The notes beneath the pieces were generated by a model. That model searched no databases. It was not told the DNA's origin and worked only from the letters and a program-made list of their open reading frames with translations. From JAWSVE01 sp033852115 (GTDB taxonomy: Bacteria > Pseudomonadota > Gammaproteobacteria > Pseudomonadales > Cellvibrionaceae), in the NCBI GenBank assembly GCA_033852115.1, contig JAWSVE010000002.1, forward strand, positions 124,001 through 188,000: a stretch of 64,000 nt of DNA, read 5' to 3'. Each line of letters opens with the position of its first letter. Within the stretch, counting starts at the first letter, position 1. Of the stretch, positions 1 through 9,225 are shown one piece after another. Both the position numbers and the translations under genes were made by a program.

Positions 1-1011
1 CGCGCTGTAGACGAGAGAACCCTATTTGATGGCGTGTGTGAGGCGCTTGTCGATCACGGGCGATTGGATTCCGTGTCTATTATGCTAGAAAATGAAAACC
101 AAGAAACGCTAAATACCGTTGCGGCTTCTGGAGGCTTTCGCGACGAAGTTCTAAGTATGAGCGTATCAACTTCTATCAATCAACCGGGTGGGTTAGGGCT
201 GAACGCATTAGCATATAGATCAAAGAAAAATTGTGTGAGCAATGACTTTTTGCATGATTCACGAGCGAAAGTGTGGAAGGAGCATGCTGAAAAACTGGAC
301 CTTCGATCAGGAGCAGCCATACCACTCATAAAAAATGCGAAGTGCATTGGGACGCTTTTTTTAAGTGCCCACGAACGTCGAGTGTTTGATAAAGAAGTGG
401 TATCTCTACTAGAAAATGTTGCTGAAAACTTAGTCTATGGTATTGAAACACTTGCTCAACGTAGAGAAAAAACCAAAGTGGAAGCACGTGTACAACATCT
501 AGCGACTCACGATGAATTAACGGGCTTGCCCAACAGAGGCTTATTTAGTGAGCTGCTAGAACAAGCTATTGCCAGTGCTAAACGAAAAAAATTGGCTTTC
601 GCTGTCATGTTTATTGACCTTGATGGTTTTAAGCGTATCAATGATTTCCTTGGCCACGCTGCGGGGGATAAGCTACTACAAATAGTGTCGGCGCGAATGA
701 AGTCGACCCTTCGCGAAAGTGATGTGGTTGCGAGATTGGGTGGAGATGAGTTTGTGATTTTGCTCAACGATGCTTACGACACTCAAGCTATTGATATCGT
801 AGCAAACAAGATTCTAGAGGTTTCGCGTCAACCAGTAGAGGTTCTCGGTCAGGAGTGTCAGGTCAGTGCGAGTATGGGTATTGCTCGATATCCGCTGAAT
901 GGAAAAAATAAAATCGACCTTATGAAAAACGCCGATGCGGCGATGTACCTGTCTAAGGCCAAAGGGAAAAATACGTTTGAGTATTTTATATCGTCAGATC
1001 AACGTTTCTGA
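1..1011 (+). CDS. GAF-GGDEF diguanylate cyclase (5' end outside window)
   Basis: The reading frame is open to the left edge, so the true start lies upstream. The visible part begins inside a GAF-type sensor domain (roughly the first 145 residues) and continues into a GGDEF domain carrying the TGLPNR entry motif and an intact GGDEF signature near nt 735-755. An RxxD inhibitory site (RESD) sits exactly five residues before GGDEF, the standard spacing for product inhibition. It should therefore make c-di-GMP in the cytoplasm and be feedback-controlled. What the GAF domain senses, and whether PAS or other domains precede it, cannot be seen. It ends with TGA and the next gene starts about 160 bases on, with no obvious terminator between. 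Confidence 0.9.
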   Translation, partial: RAVDERTLFDGVCEALVDHGRLDSVSIMLENENQETLNTVAASGGFRDEVLSMSVSTSINQPGGLGLNALAYRSKKNCVSNDFLHDSRAKVWKEHAEKLDLRSGAAIPLIKNAKCIGTLFLSAHERRVFDKEVVSLLENVAENLVYGIETLAQRREKTKVEARVQHLATHDELTGLPNRGLFSELLEQAIASAKRKKLAFAVMFIDLDGFKRINDFLGHAAGDKLLQIVSARMKSTLRESDVVARLGGDEFVILLNDAYDTQAIDIVANKILEVSRQPVEVLGQECQVSASMGIARYPLNGKNKIDLMKNADAAMYLSKAKGKNTFEYFISSDQRF

Positions 1012-1172
1012 TAGTGACTGATTAATTTGCAAACAAGCCCTAATGATCAAATCTAATCTGCCTTACCGTGTAGTCGCCAAAGGCGCGCGTTCACCATGTA
1101 GTCGTTGTGAACATTGTAGGGGTGCAGTAGCATCCGCGACGCTTATCTCCATATGAAATATAAGGGCAAATC

Positions 1173-2594
1173 ATGGGCAGTAGTATCAAAAGGGCAGCAT
1201 TCACGCTGCTATTTACATCAATAGGAACACATGCGGCAACACCGGCTGACATTGAAGAACGGTTAGACCAGCTTGCCAAGCAAAATGAGTCGTTAAAAGA
1301 ACGGGTAGCACAACTGGAAGAAGCTGGACCGTCACCAGCGGATAAAAAGCCTGCTAAAAGCGAACAAGGTATCGTCCACACTAATCATAGCTATAGCTAC
1401 GACATTCTAGACCCCACAACAAACATAACGCGAAGACAAGAATTGATTCTTAGTCAGAAGAAAGAGAGCGGCATCGGTTCCAATGCGCTATATCTTTCAG
1501 GTGCTGTAACGCCTATTGCGGATTACCAAAAAAGTAATACGGAGAGTAAATTTGGATACTTAATGCGTCATCCCACAGAAAACAACCAACGGACTAAAAC
1601 AGTATCTGAGGCTGTCATTCACTCCGCACAGATCGCTTTAACAGCAACGGTTGGTGATTGGGTTACAACTTACGTTGAAATACTCTACGATCCTCAGCAA
1701 AGTTTTGGCTCTGGTACCTTGACTGACTTAAACCGCAACCAAGTGCAAGTGCGCCGCGGCTATGTGCTGTTGGGTGACCTTGAGGCGACGCCTGTCTATG
1801 CATCATTAGGTAAAATGGATGTGCCATTTGGCTTAATGGATACCGTAAATCCATTTACTGCATCAACAGTTTGGCACGCGTTCGGCGGCCTAGCATACGG
1901 CCTAAATACGGGTATAAAAACAGATAGCTTCTCGTTGCGGTTAATGGGTATACAAGGTGGAGCACAATTTCGTGCTGCCAACGTACCTGTCGACAACAGC
2001 AATGTGCCTAGCAAACTAAATAACTACGCAGCAGATATCAGCTATACGTTTCCATTGGGAGAATCTAGCCACTGGTTAATAGGTAGCTCGTACATCAAAG
2101 GCAGCCCCTATTGCCAAGGGTTTCCTGTCGTTCACTTTGAAGCCTGTGAAGAAGAGAATGGCGCTTATGATATTTACACTCAGCTACATATTGGAAATTG
2201 GGAAGTACAAGGGGAATACGCTAAAACACAAGACGAATGGCCGGGTACCTTTAACCCAACTATCCCAGAGTTCGATGCCTCGAAAGTCACCAGTTGGGAC
2301 TTAGGCACACGTTATACGACAGCATTAGGTGGTAAAAAATCGCAATTCTCGCTGGAATTTAGTCGTTTTGTCGCAGGTCCAGATGGCGCGGAATGGGAAA
2401 AGCAAGATCAGTGGGTGTTGGGGTTTGCAAGTTTCGTTACGCCCAGCGCAAAACTTTTTGTCGAAGCAATTCGAACCGAAGGGTATGCGCCCCTGAACTT
2501 TATAAGTGGTGGAAACCTAGGACCTGGTGCAACACATAGTGTGGCCGATGCGCACTCGAACATACTAATGATAGGCGCTAATGTAGCGTACTAG
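1173..2594 (+). CDS. outer-membrane porin with N-terminal coiled coil (LbtU-like)
   Basis: A 473-residue exported protein. A signal peptide ends at THAA (about residue 22), followed by a short heptad-rich segment (about 25-50) that looks like a periplasmic coiled coil, then alternating beta-strand sequence ending in the aromatic-rich C-terminus VAY, as in an outer-membrane barrel. This layout resembles the LbtU siderophore-porin family; that assignment is from pattern only. ATG 1173 is chosen because it begins the signal peptide and has a purine-rich AAGGG upstream. An ATG at 1153 is in another frame. Its substrate is unknown. It stands alone between two c-di-GMP genes and converges on the GGDEF-EAL gene. 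Confidence 0.7.
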   Translation: MGSSIKRAAFTLLFTSIGTHAATPADIEERLDQLAKQNESLKERVAQLEEAGPSPADKKPAKSEQGIVHTNHSYSYDILDPTTNITRRQELILSQKKESGIGSNALYLSGAVTPIADYQKSNTESKFGYLMRHPTENNQRTKTVSEAVIHSAQIALTATVGDWVTTYVEILYDPQQSFGSGTLTDLNRNQVQVRRGYVLLGDLEATPVYASLGKMDVPFGLMDTVNPFTASTVWHAFGGLAYGLNTGIKTDSFSLRLMGIQGGAQFRAANVPVDNSNVPSKLNNYAADISYTFPLGESSHWLIGSSYIKGSPYCQGFPVVHFEACEEENGAYDIYTQLHIGNWEVQGEYAKTQDEWPGTFNPTIPEFDASKVTSWDLGTRYTTALGGKKSQFSLEFSRFVAGPDGAEWEKQDQWVLGFASFVTPSAKLFVEAIRTEGYAPLNFISGGNLGPGATHSVADAHSNILMIGANVAY

Positions 2595-2622
2595 CACCGA
2601 GGCAAGGTTAACTTCGTGGCGG

Positions 2623-5484
2623 CTATCGGTCGCCTAGCAGTCGCTGAGGGCCGCTTGAGTGGCTCTCAAGCGCTAAAGAATCAAGTGGCATTGGTTTGCC
2701 AATAAAATAGCCTTGTCCATGCGACACTCCCAATTCTGTCAAAAGATCCAGTGTTTCCTTATCTTCCACAAACTCCGCAACAGTTTTCATTCCAAACGCG
2801 GTGATCATCGCTGCCATACTGCGTACAAACACTTGATCATCAGGGTTCTTTAGCAAACTTCGAATGTAGGATCCATCGAGTTTTACGTAATCGAGCGGCA
2901 TTAATTTTAAGTATGTGAATGACGAAAAGCCTACACCAAAATCATCGAGTGAGATCTTAATGCCAAAATTAGAAATGTGTTTTAGATTGGTTAGTACCTG
3001 ACCAAAATTTTCAATATACGCAGTTTCTGTTAACTCTATAACTACTTGATCTGGTGAGACACAATTCTGCTCCACTTGGTCGCACAGCTGCGTAGGAAAG
3101 TCAGGGTGCTGCAAGGTTGGCGCTGAAATATTGATAGCAAAGCGAGTATATAATTGATTGGAGTTTAAGTTACTCAGTATTTTTAGCGCGTTTTCCAAAA
3201 CCCAGTTGTCTATTTGCCTTATCTCACCACTTTTTTCAGCAAGCGGAATAAACATACCGGGAGAAATGTTTTCGCCGAACTCGTCTGTCATGCGAATAAG
3301 CACTTCATGGTGAGAAATAGATTCAGAATCTATTTCCAATATGGGTTGAAAGACTAGAGAGAAAGAATGATTACGTAGTGCATTTTTAATCGAAAGAATA
3401 ACTTTATTTTCATTTCTAATTTGAGCAACTTGTGCATCGTTTATGTCGAAAATATGCCATTGAGAGCGGCCCTTCTTCTTGGCGTGATACATCGCCATGT
3501 CGGCGTGTACGATCAGTGTCTGCGCGTCTTCGCCATGTTCTGGAAATATTGAAGCTCCAACACTGGCGGAAAATTTCACTGTTCTGCCATCATTGGTTTG
3601 GATACTGCCTTTTAGTTCTTGGCAAAGCTTTTGAAGGAAGCTTTTCAACTGCTCCTTCGTCATTTCGTTAAGAAGCAAGGTAAACTCATCCCCTGCATAT
3701 CGGCAGACTACGTCGGAAGATCGGGTAAACTTTCGAAGTTTGTTAGCAATGTTGATAAGCACCTGGTCACCGAAATTGTGACCATAGATATCATTGATCT
3801 GCTTAAAGCGATTCACGTCGATAAACACTAAAACGCCCGGTGTGTTTGACGCAAGCATGTCTGTGAATACATTAGTAAACCAACGTCTATTTCCAATATT
3901 CGTCAAACTATCGTGATGAGCCATCCAGCGTAAATCATTTTCAGCATTCTTTTGTAGCGTGTGATCCATGCCGATGGACAATATGACGGTATCGCCGTTT
4001 TCGCTCTCGACTAATGCGTGAGTCCAGTTGATAACCAGCGGTTTTCCATCGCTACTAAGAAACTGTGTTTCTTGTTGGAATAAATCGATCTCCCTGTTTT
4101 TTAATTTGAGAGCTTCCTGGCGGAATGATATTTCTTCACCTTCAATGGAAAACAGTGAATCAAAGTTGTCAGGCGACTTTCCGTATACCGCTTCAAATCG
4201 CGCATTACTAGTGTGGATTGTTCCGTCAAAACCTTGTGTAATGATAAAAATCTGAGAGCTATCAAAAAGCCGTTTAAGGAAAGAGCGGGATCGCGTAAGC
4301 TCATCAATTTTCCCGTTAAGTGATTCGTTTTTTAAGTCTATTTGATGATGAAGCTCTTTTAGCTCTTCTGTGACGTAAATAGTGCTTTTTTCAAGGGTCG
4401 TTAATTCATCAGATATGTAAGAAGGTTTAGTCTTAACTTTTTGCAATACGGCAGAAAATTCCTGGGATGGTAGTAATCGCAAAGACTCTGCAATTATACG
4501 AATTTTCCTAAGTGGTCCATTAAGCAATAGAAGCAGCAACACCTCGGCGGCGATTAACCCAAAAAAGCCTGTGATAACCCCCCGCTCTATATTCGACACC
4601 ATCAAATTATAATTCGCTGTGGTGTCTGATAGGAAGATTAGCATCGGGTGTATACCGCGAAAGCTCACCCTATCAAGCGGTAAAAGTTTGATGAGGTATT
4701 TTTGATCATCGGTATAAGTAAACAGTGTATTTAAGCGGTTCTCGTTAAGTCGGTTAAATTTGGAATATTGCATCAGTACAGGAAAGAGATTGCGGAAATC
4801 GCTTATAGCCCATATGTCTGCTTGCCATTCCGTTAAGTGACGTGAGGCATTGGTAGATTGTTGACCGGGTTCACTGCTTAAAAGAATGGCAAGGCCCGTA
4901 CTAGAAAAGCTATAAAATACTCGCAGTAGATCAGCCATATTCTGAGCGATAACCACGAAGCCAGATTCGCCCGCTGAGTTAATAAAAGGCTCTATAACGA
5001 CGAGAATGCAACTTGTTTGGCAGTAGACAAAGCTCTGTGGAGAGCCCGTTGATGTGCTTGTGTCTATTGCTTTGGTGATTTCAACAGAAAACTGGGTATC
5101 ACCACTAACCTTAGGACTGCCTACCGAGGCTAGTTTACGATTTTGATTGTTGTAAATGGCTAGGTAATCTAATCCCAAGTTAATGCTGTAGGACAGCCAT
5201 GCTTCGTCGAGAGAATTTTGTAGGTGGCCGGGGTGAGCCGATGAGTCTAAAGAGGAGGAAACGGTTTGATTGGTCGAAATGAGCTGTGAAAATTGCGACA
5301 GCTTTAAATAGGCGTCGTTAATAAGCTCTAAAAGTAGCGTGTGTTGGTTGATATAGGACTTATCAAGCTCACTATTAAAACTATCTAGCTGCTTGTTAAC
5401 TGTTTGCCATGTGAGGACAACAGTTATCGAAACTAACGCAAGACTTAGAAAAACGACGGCTTTCCATCTAAGACTGATAAACAT
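2623..5484 (-). CDS. membrane sensor with PAS, GGDEF and EAL domains
   Basis: A 953-residue bifunctional c-di-GMP protein. A transmembrane helix at about 8-27 and a second near 305-325 bracket a periplasmic sensor region of about 270 residues. A PAS-like domain follows (about 405-520), then GGDEF (signature AGDEF, a functional variant, with RSSD as an RxxD I-site five residues before) and EAL. The EAL motif reads EVL, but the other catalytic elements are visible: NISA, ELTE, LDDFGVG, KLD, AEFVE and GQGYFIG. Both synthesis and hydrolysis are therefore possible. The start is 18 bases after the stop of the porin gene upstream, so it is the last gene of a three-gene operon with a PstS-like binding protein; the periplasmic domain may read that partner. 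Confidence 0.9.
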   Translation of the reverse strand: MFISLRWKAVVFLSLALVSITVVLTWQTVNKQLDSFNSELDKSYINQHTLLLELINDAYLKLSQFSQLISTNQTVSSSLDSSAHPGHLQNSLDEAWLSYSINLGLDYLAIYNNQNRKLASVGSPKVSGDTQFSVEITKAIDTSTSTGSPQSFVYCQTSCILVVIEPFINSAGESGFVVIAQNMADLLRVFYSFSSTGLAILLSSEPGQQSTNASRHLTEWQADIWAISDFRNLFPVLMQYSKFNRLNENRLNTLFTYTDDQKYLIKLLPLDRVSFRGIHPMLIFLSDTTANYNLMVSNIERGVITGFFGLIAAEVLLLLLLNGPLRKIRIIAESLRLLPSQEFSAVLQKVKTKPSYISDELTTLEKSTIYVTEELKELHHQIDLKNESLNGKIDELTRSRSFLKRLFDSSQIFIITQGFDGTIHTSNARFEAVYGKSPDNFDSLFSIEGEEISFRQEALKLKNREIDLFQQETQFLSSDGKPLVINWTHALVESENGDTVILSIGMDHTLQKNAENDLRWMAHHDSLTNIGNRRWFTNVFTDMLASNTPGVLVFIDVNRFKQINDIYGHNFGDQVLINIANKLRKFTRSSDVVCRYAGDEFTLLLNEMTKEQLKSFLQKLCQELKGSIQTNDGRTVKFSASVGASIFPEHGEDAQTLIVHADMAMYHAKKKGRSQWHIFDINDAQVAQIRNENKVILSIKNALRNHSFSLVFQPILEIDSESISHHEVLIRMTDEFGENISPGMFIPLAEKSGEIRQIDNWVLENALKILSNLNSNQLYTRFAINISAPTLQHPDFPTQLCDQVEQNCVSPDQVVIELTETAYIENFGQVLTNLKHISNFGIKISLDDFGVGFSSFTYLKLMPLDYVKLDGSYIRSLLKNPDDQVFVRSMAAMITAFGMKTVAEFVEDKETLDLLTELGVSHGQGYFIGKPMPLDSLALESHSSGPQRLLGDR

Positions 5485-5502
5485 TGTAATAGGCGTCGTT
5501 AT

Positions 5503-6750
5503 CTAAAAGTGATAGGACATCTGCAAGATGAATAGTTGCCATCTTTTTTCCAGAGAGGAGTAATCGATGTCATCGGTTCCGGCAATAAACGCCGCGCCCT
5601 CGTTATTACTGAATTCGCCTGTAATTGACCAATCAGGAGTTAAATAATACCTTGCACCTAGCGTAAACGCTTTTGCGTACTGGGTTAGCGCGTTGCCGCC
5701 TGTGCGCTGAGCAAAACCTATACCGTCTTTGTCGTCTACGTTATTGAATAATTCTTCATAGCGCCCATAAAGGCTCCAGCGCTGGGAGGCGAACCATTCA
5801 GATTGCAAGTAGTATCCCCTCAACTTTGCCTGACGATCATTTTCGGGAATATGTAACACCTCAATATCGGTAGTGTTAATGTCTATGTTTAGTAGCTCGC
5901 CCGTAAATAGCCACTGATTCCAGCTATATTGCGCCGAAAACAAATTCATTTCGGCGTCGATATTAAAGCCCGTGACATAGTTGGTGAATTGTGTTGGGTC
6001 GCCAAGTAATACCATAAAGCCTGCGAATTGCTCGAGAGGCGTAAAAGTTGCGGCGTCTTGTAGCGCCATTTCTGCGTTGTACCAGGTAAATCCTAGAGTA
6101 AGATCTCTGACGGCGGTTGGTACGAATTCAATTTTGAAGCCCTCGACATCAACATCTTTGAATTCCCCAACAATATCTTTCTGGAACACTTGATATTCAA
6201 CCGTGGTAGTTTCGATAGTGGTTGAACCTAGCGATAGATCAATATTCAAGTCACCTAGGTTTGAGGTATTACTTAAATATACTGTGCCACCATCAATCCT
6301 TTGCAATGCCTCACGGAAGCTTTCGAAATACACTGAGCGAGGTACAAACACGCCGGGTCTAGCGTGAGGTACATCTCGTGTGGCGTTGTACAGCCCGTAA
6401 GGGTTTTTAACGCGGCCGAGCCGAACGCCACTAGAAAGGTGTTCGCTTAGCCAAAAGTTATAGTCGACGAGCAAGAAATCGATTTCCGGGCTTGAGCTAT
6501 TAAAGCTCCCCGCTTTTCTTGAAAGTGCCTGGCCAGCGAGGCGAATTTCTTTTGTTAAATTCCAATTTGCTGTAAGCCCTATTTCACGTAAATTGAAATT
6601 ATTGTCAGGCTCGTCATCGTAGAAGGGGTTATCGTTAGAAATAATAGCCGCTTGGCTAACGAAACCATTGAAGGTGGGTTTATCGGACCACGCCCCGGTA
6701 CTAAGCGCTAAACCAATGAACAATGTCGACAATTGCAGTGATCTATTCAT
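5503..6750 (-). CDS. outer-membrane beta-barrel protein of the PstS-like/c-di-GMP operon
   Basis: 415 residues with a cleavable signal peptide (first about 22 residues, ending GAWS) and repeated amphipathic strands ending in MSYHF, the terminal-Phe signature of outer-membrane barrels. The N-terminal part contains a long stretch reminiscent of porin-like proteins with a constriction segment. I do not recognise the exact family. Its ATG overlaps the stop of the upstream PstS-like gene by four bases (ATGA), and its stop is 18 bases before the GGDEF-EAL gene, so the three are likely co-translated. A plausible role is passage of the ligand seen by the binding protein; that is inference. Confidence 0.75.
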   Translation of the reverse strand: MNRSLQLSTLFIGLALSTGAWSDKPTFNGFVSQAAIISNDNPFYDDEPDNNFNLREIGLTANWNLTKEIRLAGQALSRKAGSFNSSSPEIDFLLVDYNFWLSEHLSSGVRLGRVKNPYGLYNATRDVPHARPGVFVPRSVYFESFREALQRIDGGTVYLSNTSNLGDLNIDLSLGSTTIETTTVEYQVFQKDIVGEFKDVDVEGFKIEFVPTAVRDLTLGFTWYNAEMALQDAATFTPLEQFAGFMVLLGDPTQFTNYVTGFNIDAEMNLFSAQYSWNQWLFTGELLNIDINTTDIEVLHIPENDRQAKLRGYYLQSEWFASQRWSLYGRYEELFNNVDDKDGIGFAQRTGGNALTQYAKAFTLGARYYLTPDWSITGEFSNNEGAAFIAGTDDIDYSSLEKRWQLFILQMSYHF

Positions 6751-7193
6751 TGGGCGACCTCATACATGCGTTGGTCGACTGCTCCCAAGAATTTGCTATC
6801 AATATAGCCAATCGAGCCGGGTGTACTTCTAACTTTTTCAATCATTTCTTCTGGAGAGCTGACTTCTTCCGGTGTAGACCCGGTGCCACTGAATACCAGC
6901 CTATGCCATAACCTATCAAGCTGATAGGGTTGCATTAGGAGTAGGCCCTTCACAAATTCTTTATGCGTACCGCTGTCTTTTGGAAGTGTGAATACCTTGA
7001 TGCTGGAGCGGTCAGACCACACGCGTTTTTGCATCGCATAAATGCGAACCAGCGATGTGGTTGAAAAGTCTTCTGATGCTAGCTGAGGGTGATGAATCAC
7101 AACAGGCGACGCACAGGCAGGGGCGAGCGGCGAAAGCCAGGCCATTGCACAGGCAAAGAAAAGGCTAAAAAGCTTTTTATTGCGTCTTTCCAT
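6747..7193 (-). CDS. small periplasmic PstS-like substrate-binding protein
   Basis: The open frame reaches 7334, but ATG at 7193 is preferred: it begins a typical signal peptide (MERRNKK followed by a hydrophobic core and ACA). The mature protein of about 125 residues resembles the C-terminal half of phosphate-binding PstS proteins: FTLPKDSGTHKEFVKG, LDRLWHRLVFSG and PGSIGYID, the last matching the conserved GAIGY turn. It is half the length of true PstS (compare the full-length pstS at 10122-10961), so it may be a reduced receptor rather than a transporter subunit. It is first in an operon with a porin (4-base overlap) and a c-di-GMP sensor, so a sensory role is plausible. Confidence 0.75.
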   Translation of the reverse strand: MERRNKKLFSLFFACAMAWLSPLAPACASPVVIHHPQLASEDFSTTSLVRIYAMQKRVWSDRSSIKVFTLPKDSGTHKEFVKGLLLMQPYQLDRLWHRLVFSGTGSTPEEVSSPEEMIEKVRSTPGSIGYIDSKFLGAVDQRMYEVAQ

Positions 7194-7460
7194 ATCGTTT
7201 CGGGCACTTAGCAAAAGGGGCAGACTACCGTTGTAATCTAGCCTACTGTACTTAGTGTAGGTGAGAGCGCCATAAAAACTAGGAAAGAGATTGAAAAAAT
7301 ATACATAGCCTGGGTGGGCTTTGATACCGATCAATTTATAACAATGCTAGCAGGGTGGACGGGGTAAAGGGAGGCTGAAGGACCTAGGTTCATGTTATGC
7401 GCTGAGTTCATCGTCGCACAATTAATAGTCTTTGTGACACGATTTAAAAATAGCCGCCGA

Positions 7461-8324
7461 TCATCCCTGTTTGCCAGTGATATAGGCCGCGGTTAGTGCG
7501 TGCTTTGGTTGCTCGAATAAATGTTGGCTATGGCCAAACTCAATCAGTTTGCCCACTCGTTCAGTCATCCAAAAAAACGCCGCATAGTTCGCTACACGTC
7601 GCGCTTGTGCAAGGTTGTGAGTCACAATAACCACTGTATAACTACCCGCTAGACGTTGAATCAAATCTTCTACAACTGCAGATGCTACTGGGTCAAGCGC
7701 GCTACAAGGTTCATCCATTAACAATACCTCCGGCTCTAAAACGATCGCACGCGCAATACAAAGTCGCTGTTGTTGACCGCCGGATAGCTGTAGTGCAGAG
7801 CTATCGAGCCGATCTTTTACCTCATTCCAAAGGCCTACGTCAGACAATGCTTTTTCGATCTTTTCTGCTCTTGTTTTCGCGTTGCGAATACCATGCTCCT
7901 TCAAAGGAAGGTCTAAGTTACGTCGAATCGATAGTGGAAAGGGATTGGGGCGTTGGAAAATCATACCAATACGACGTCGTAGTTGTAGTGTATCGATAGT
8001 ATCTTTGACTAAGTCGCTTTCATCGAGCTTCATGCTGCCTGTAACGGTCGCGTTGTAGTTGTTGTCAATGAGCTTATTGAGAGTCGAAAGAAACGTTGTC
8101 TTCCCACAACCGGAAGGCCCAATCAACGCGGTAATACACCCTTTGTAAATATTTAGAGATACGTCTGACAACACTGGTACTGAATGGTAGGACACGCTTA
8201 AGTTTTCAATAGCCAAATGAGGTGTTGGTTCGCAACATTGTGTCCCCTGTTCTAGTTCGCCTAGTGTAAATGTAGGTTGACTGTAGGTTGATTTGGTTAG
8301 ACTTTGCGTTTCTAATTCAGTCAT
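7461..8324 (-). CDS. pstB: phosphate ABC transporter ATP-binding subunit PstB
   Basis: 287 residues. Walker A GPSGCGKTT lies at about 69-77, the ABC signature LSGGQQQR at 180-187, Walker B VLLMDEP at 200-206, and the PstB-type SALDP follows directly. A Q-loop FQRPNPFP is visible near 123-130. It is the cytoplasmic ATPase that powers PstCA phosphate import. The N-terminus is about 35 residues longer than usual and low in recognisable motifs; an internal start nearer the first strand cannot be excluded. It is the last gene of the pstSCAB block, ten bases after pstA. No phoU follows. Confidence 0.93.
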   Translation of the reverse strand: MTELETQSLTKSTYSQPTFTLGELEQGTQCCEPTPHLAIENLSVSYHSVPVLSDVSLNIYKGCITALIGPSGCGKTTFLSTLNKLIDNNYNATVTGSMKLDESDLVKDTIDTLQLRRRIGMIFQRPNPFPLSIRRNLDLPLKEHGIRNAKTRAEKIEKALSDVGLWNEVKDRLDSSALQLSGGQQQRLCIARAIVLEPEVLLMDEPCSALDPVASAVVEDLIQRLAGSYTVVIVTHNLAQARRVANYAAFFWMTERVGKLIEFGHSQHLFEQPKHALTAAYITGKQG

Positions 8325-8334
8325 GGGTTCAGTA

Positions 8335-9225
8335 CTATTGGTGAGTTGATGTTGTGCTACGAATTATTCTGGTGTTGGCGAAAAACCATCGATCGAGCAT
8401 GGCTTGTACCACAACATTAATAATCAATATCATTAAAATAAGTACCAATGCGGAAGCATAAGCATTCGCGTCACCACCGGTGACATTCATTGATAAATCA
8501 TAAATATGTACTGCCAGTGCTCGGCCTGAATCTAATAAAGAGTCTGGCGATCGATCGACATAACCACTAGTAAAAATGAGTGCGGCTGTCTCCGCGGTAG
8601 CCCTACCCATACTTAAAATTAAACCGGCAAGAATGGCGGGTTTTGTGGTGGGTAGCAAAATATGAAAAATAGTGGTGACTCTCGACATACCAAGCGCAAG
8701 CGCACCGTCGCGCCAATGACGATCCACCGCGCGCAAACCCGACTCACAAGTGCGAATAAATACGGGCAGAATCATACAAGCAAGGGTTAAACCGCCTGAT
8801 AAGATAGAAAAGCCCAGCCCGAGGTACACGGAAAAGAACGCGTTACCAAATAATCCATAAACGATCGATGGGATACCTGCTAGCACATCGAGAGTAGATC
8901 CTACGAATCCCGTGAGTGGTTGCTGATATTTTCCAAATGATGAAGTGAGTTCGGCGAGCCAGATCGCGACGCTTAAACCAATAGGCACCGCAGTAATGAG
9001 CGCCACTGCGAGGATGAGCATTGTCGAGGTTAAGATCGGAGCAATACCACCGGCGCGTCCAGAGCTTCGTGGTTCTTCAACTAAAAAGTCCCAAGAAAGG
9101 TGAGAGAAGCCTTTTATGAAGACATCACCTAATAGCCAAGCGATCACTAAGATCATTAAAAGGCTGACGCAGTAAATCGAATATCTAAATAGATAGTCAG
9201 CGAAGTCGAATCGCGTAGTGTTCAT
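8335..9225 (-). CDS. pstA: phosphate ABC transporter permease PstA
   Basis: 296 residues with about six transmembrane helices and the permease EAA-type loop (DGALALGMSRVTTIFHILLP, around 170-190). The N-terminal cytoplasmic segment is short, as in PstA. The stretch ELTSSFGKY and GIPSIVYGLFG are typical of PstA. With PstC it forms the inner-membrane channel for phosphate. Its ATG overlaps the end of pstC by four bases, indicating translational coupling, and it precedes pstB by ten bases. Confidence 0.92.
   Translation of the reverse strand: MNTTRFDFADYLFRYSIYCVSLLMILVIAWLLGDVFIKGFSHLSWDFLVEEPRSSGRAGGIAPILTSTMLILAVALITAVPIGLSVAIWLAELTSSFGKYQQPLTGFVGSTLDVLAGIPSIVYGLFGNAFFSVYLGLGFSILSGGLTLACMILPVFIRTCESGLRAVDRHWRDGALALGMSRVTTIFHILLPTTKPAILAGLILSMGRATAETAALIFTSGYVDRSPDSLLDSGRALAVHIYDLSMNVTGGDANAYASALVLILMILIINVVVQAMLDRWFFANTRIIRSTTSTHQ

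Noticed and set aside
6747..7334. 195-residue version of the PstS-like protein starting at 7334
   Set aside because: The first 47 residues do not look like a signal peptide, whereas ATG 7193 begins a normal one.
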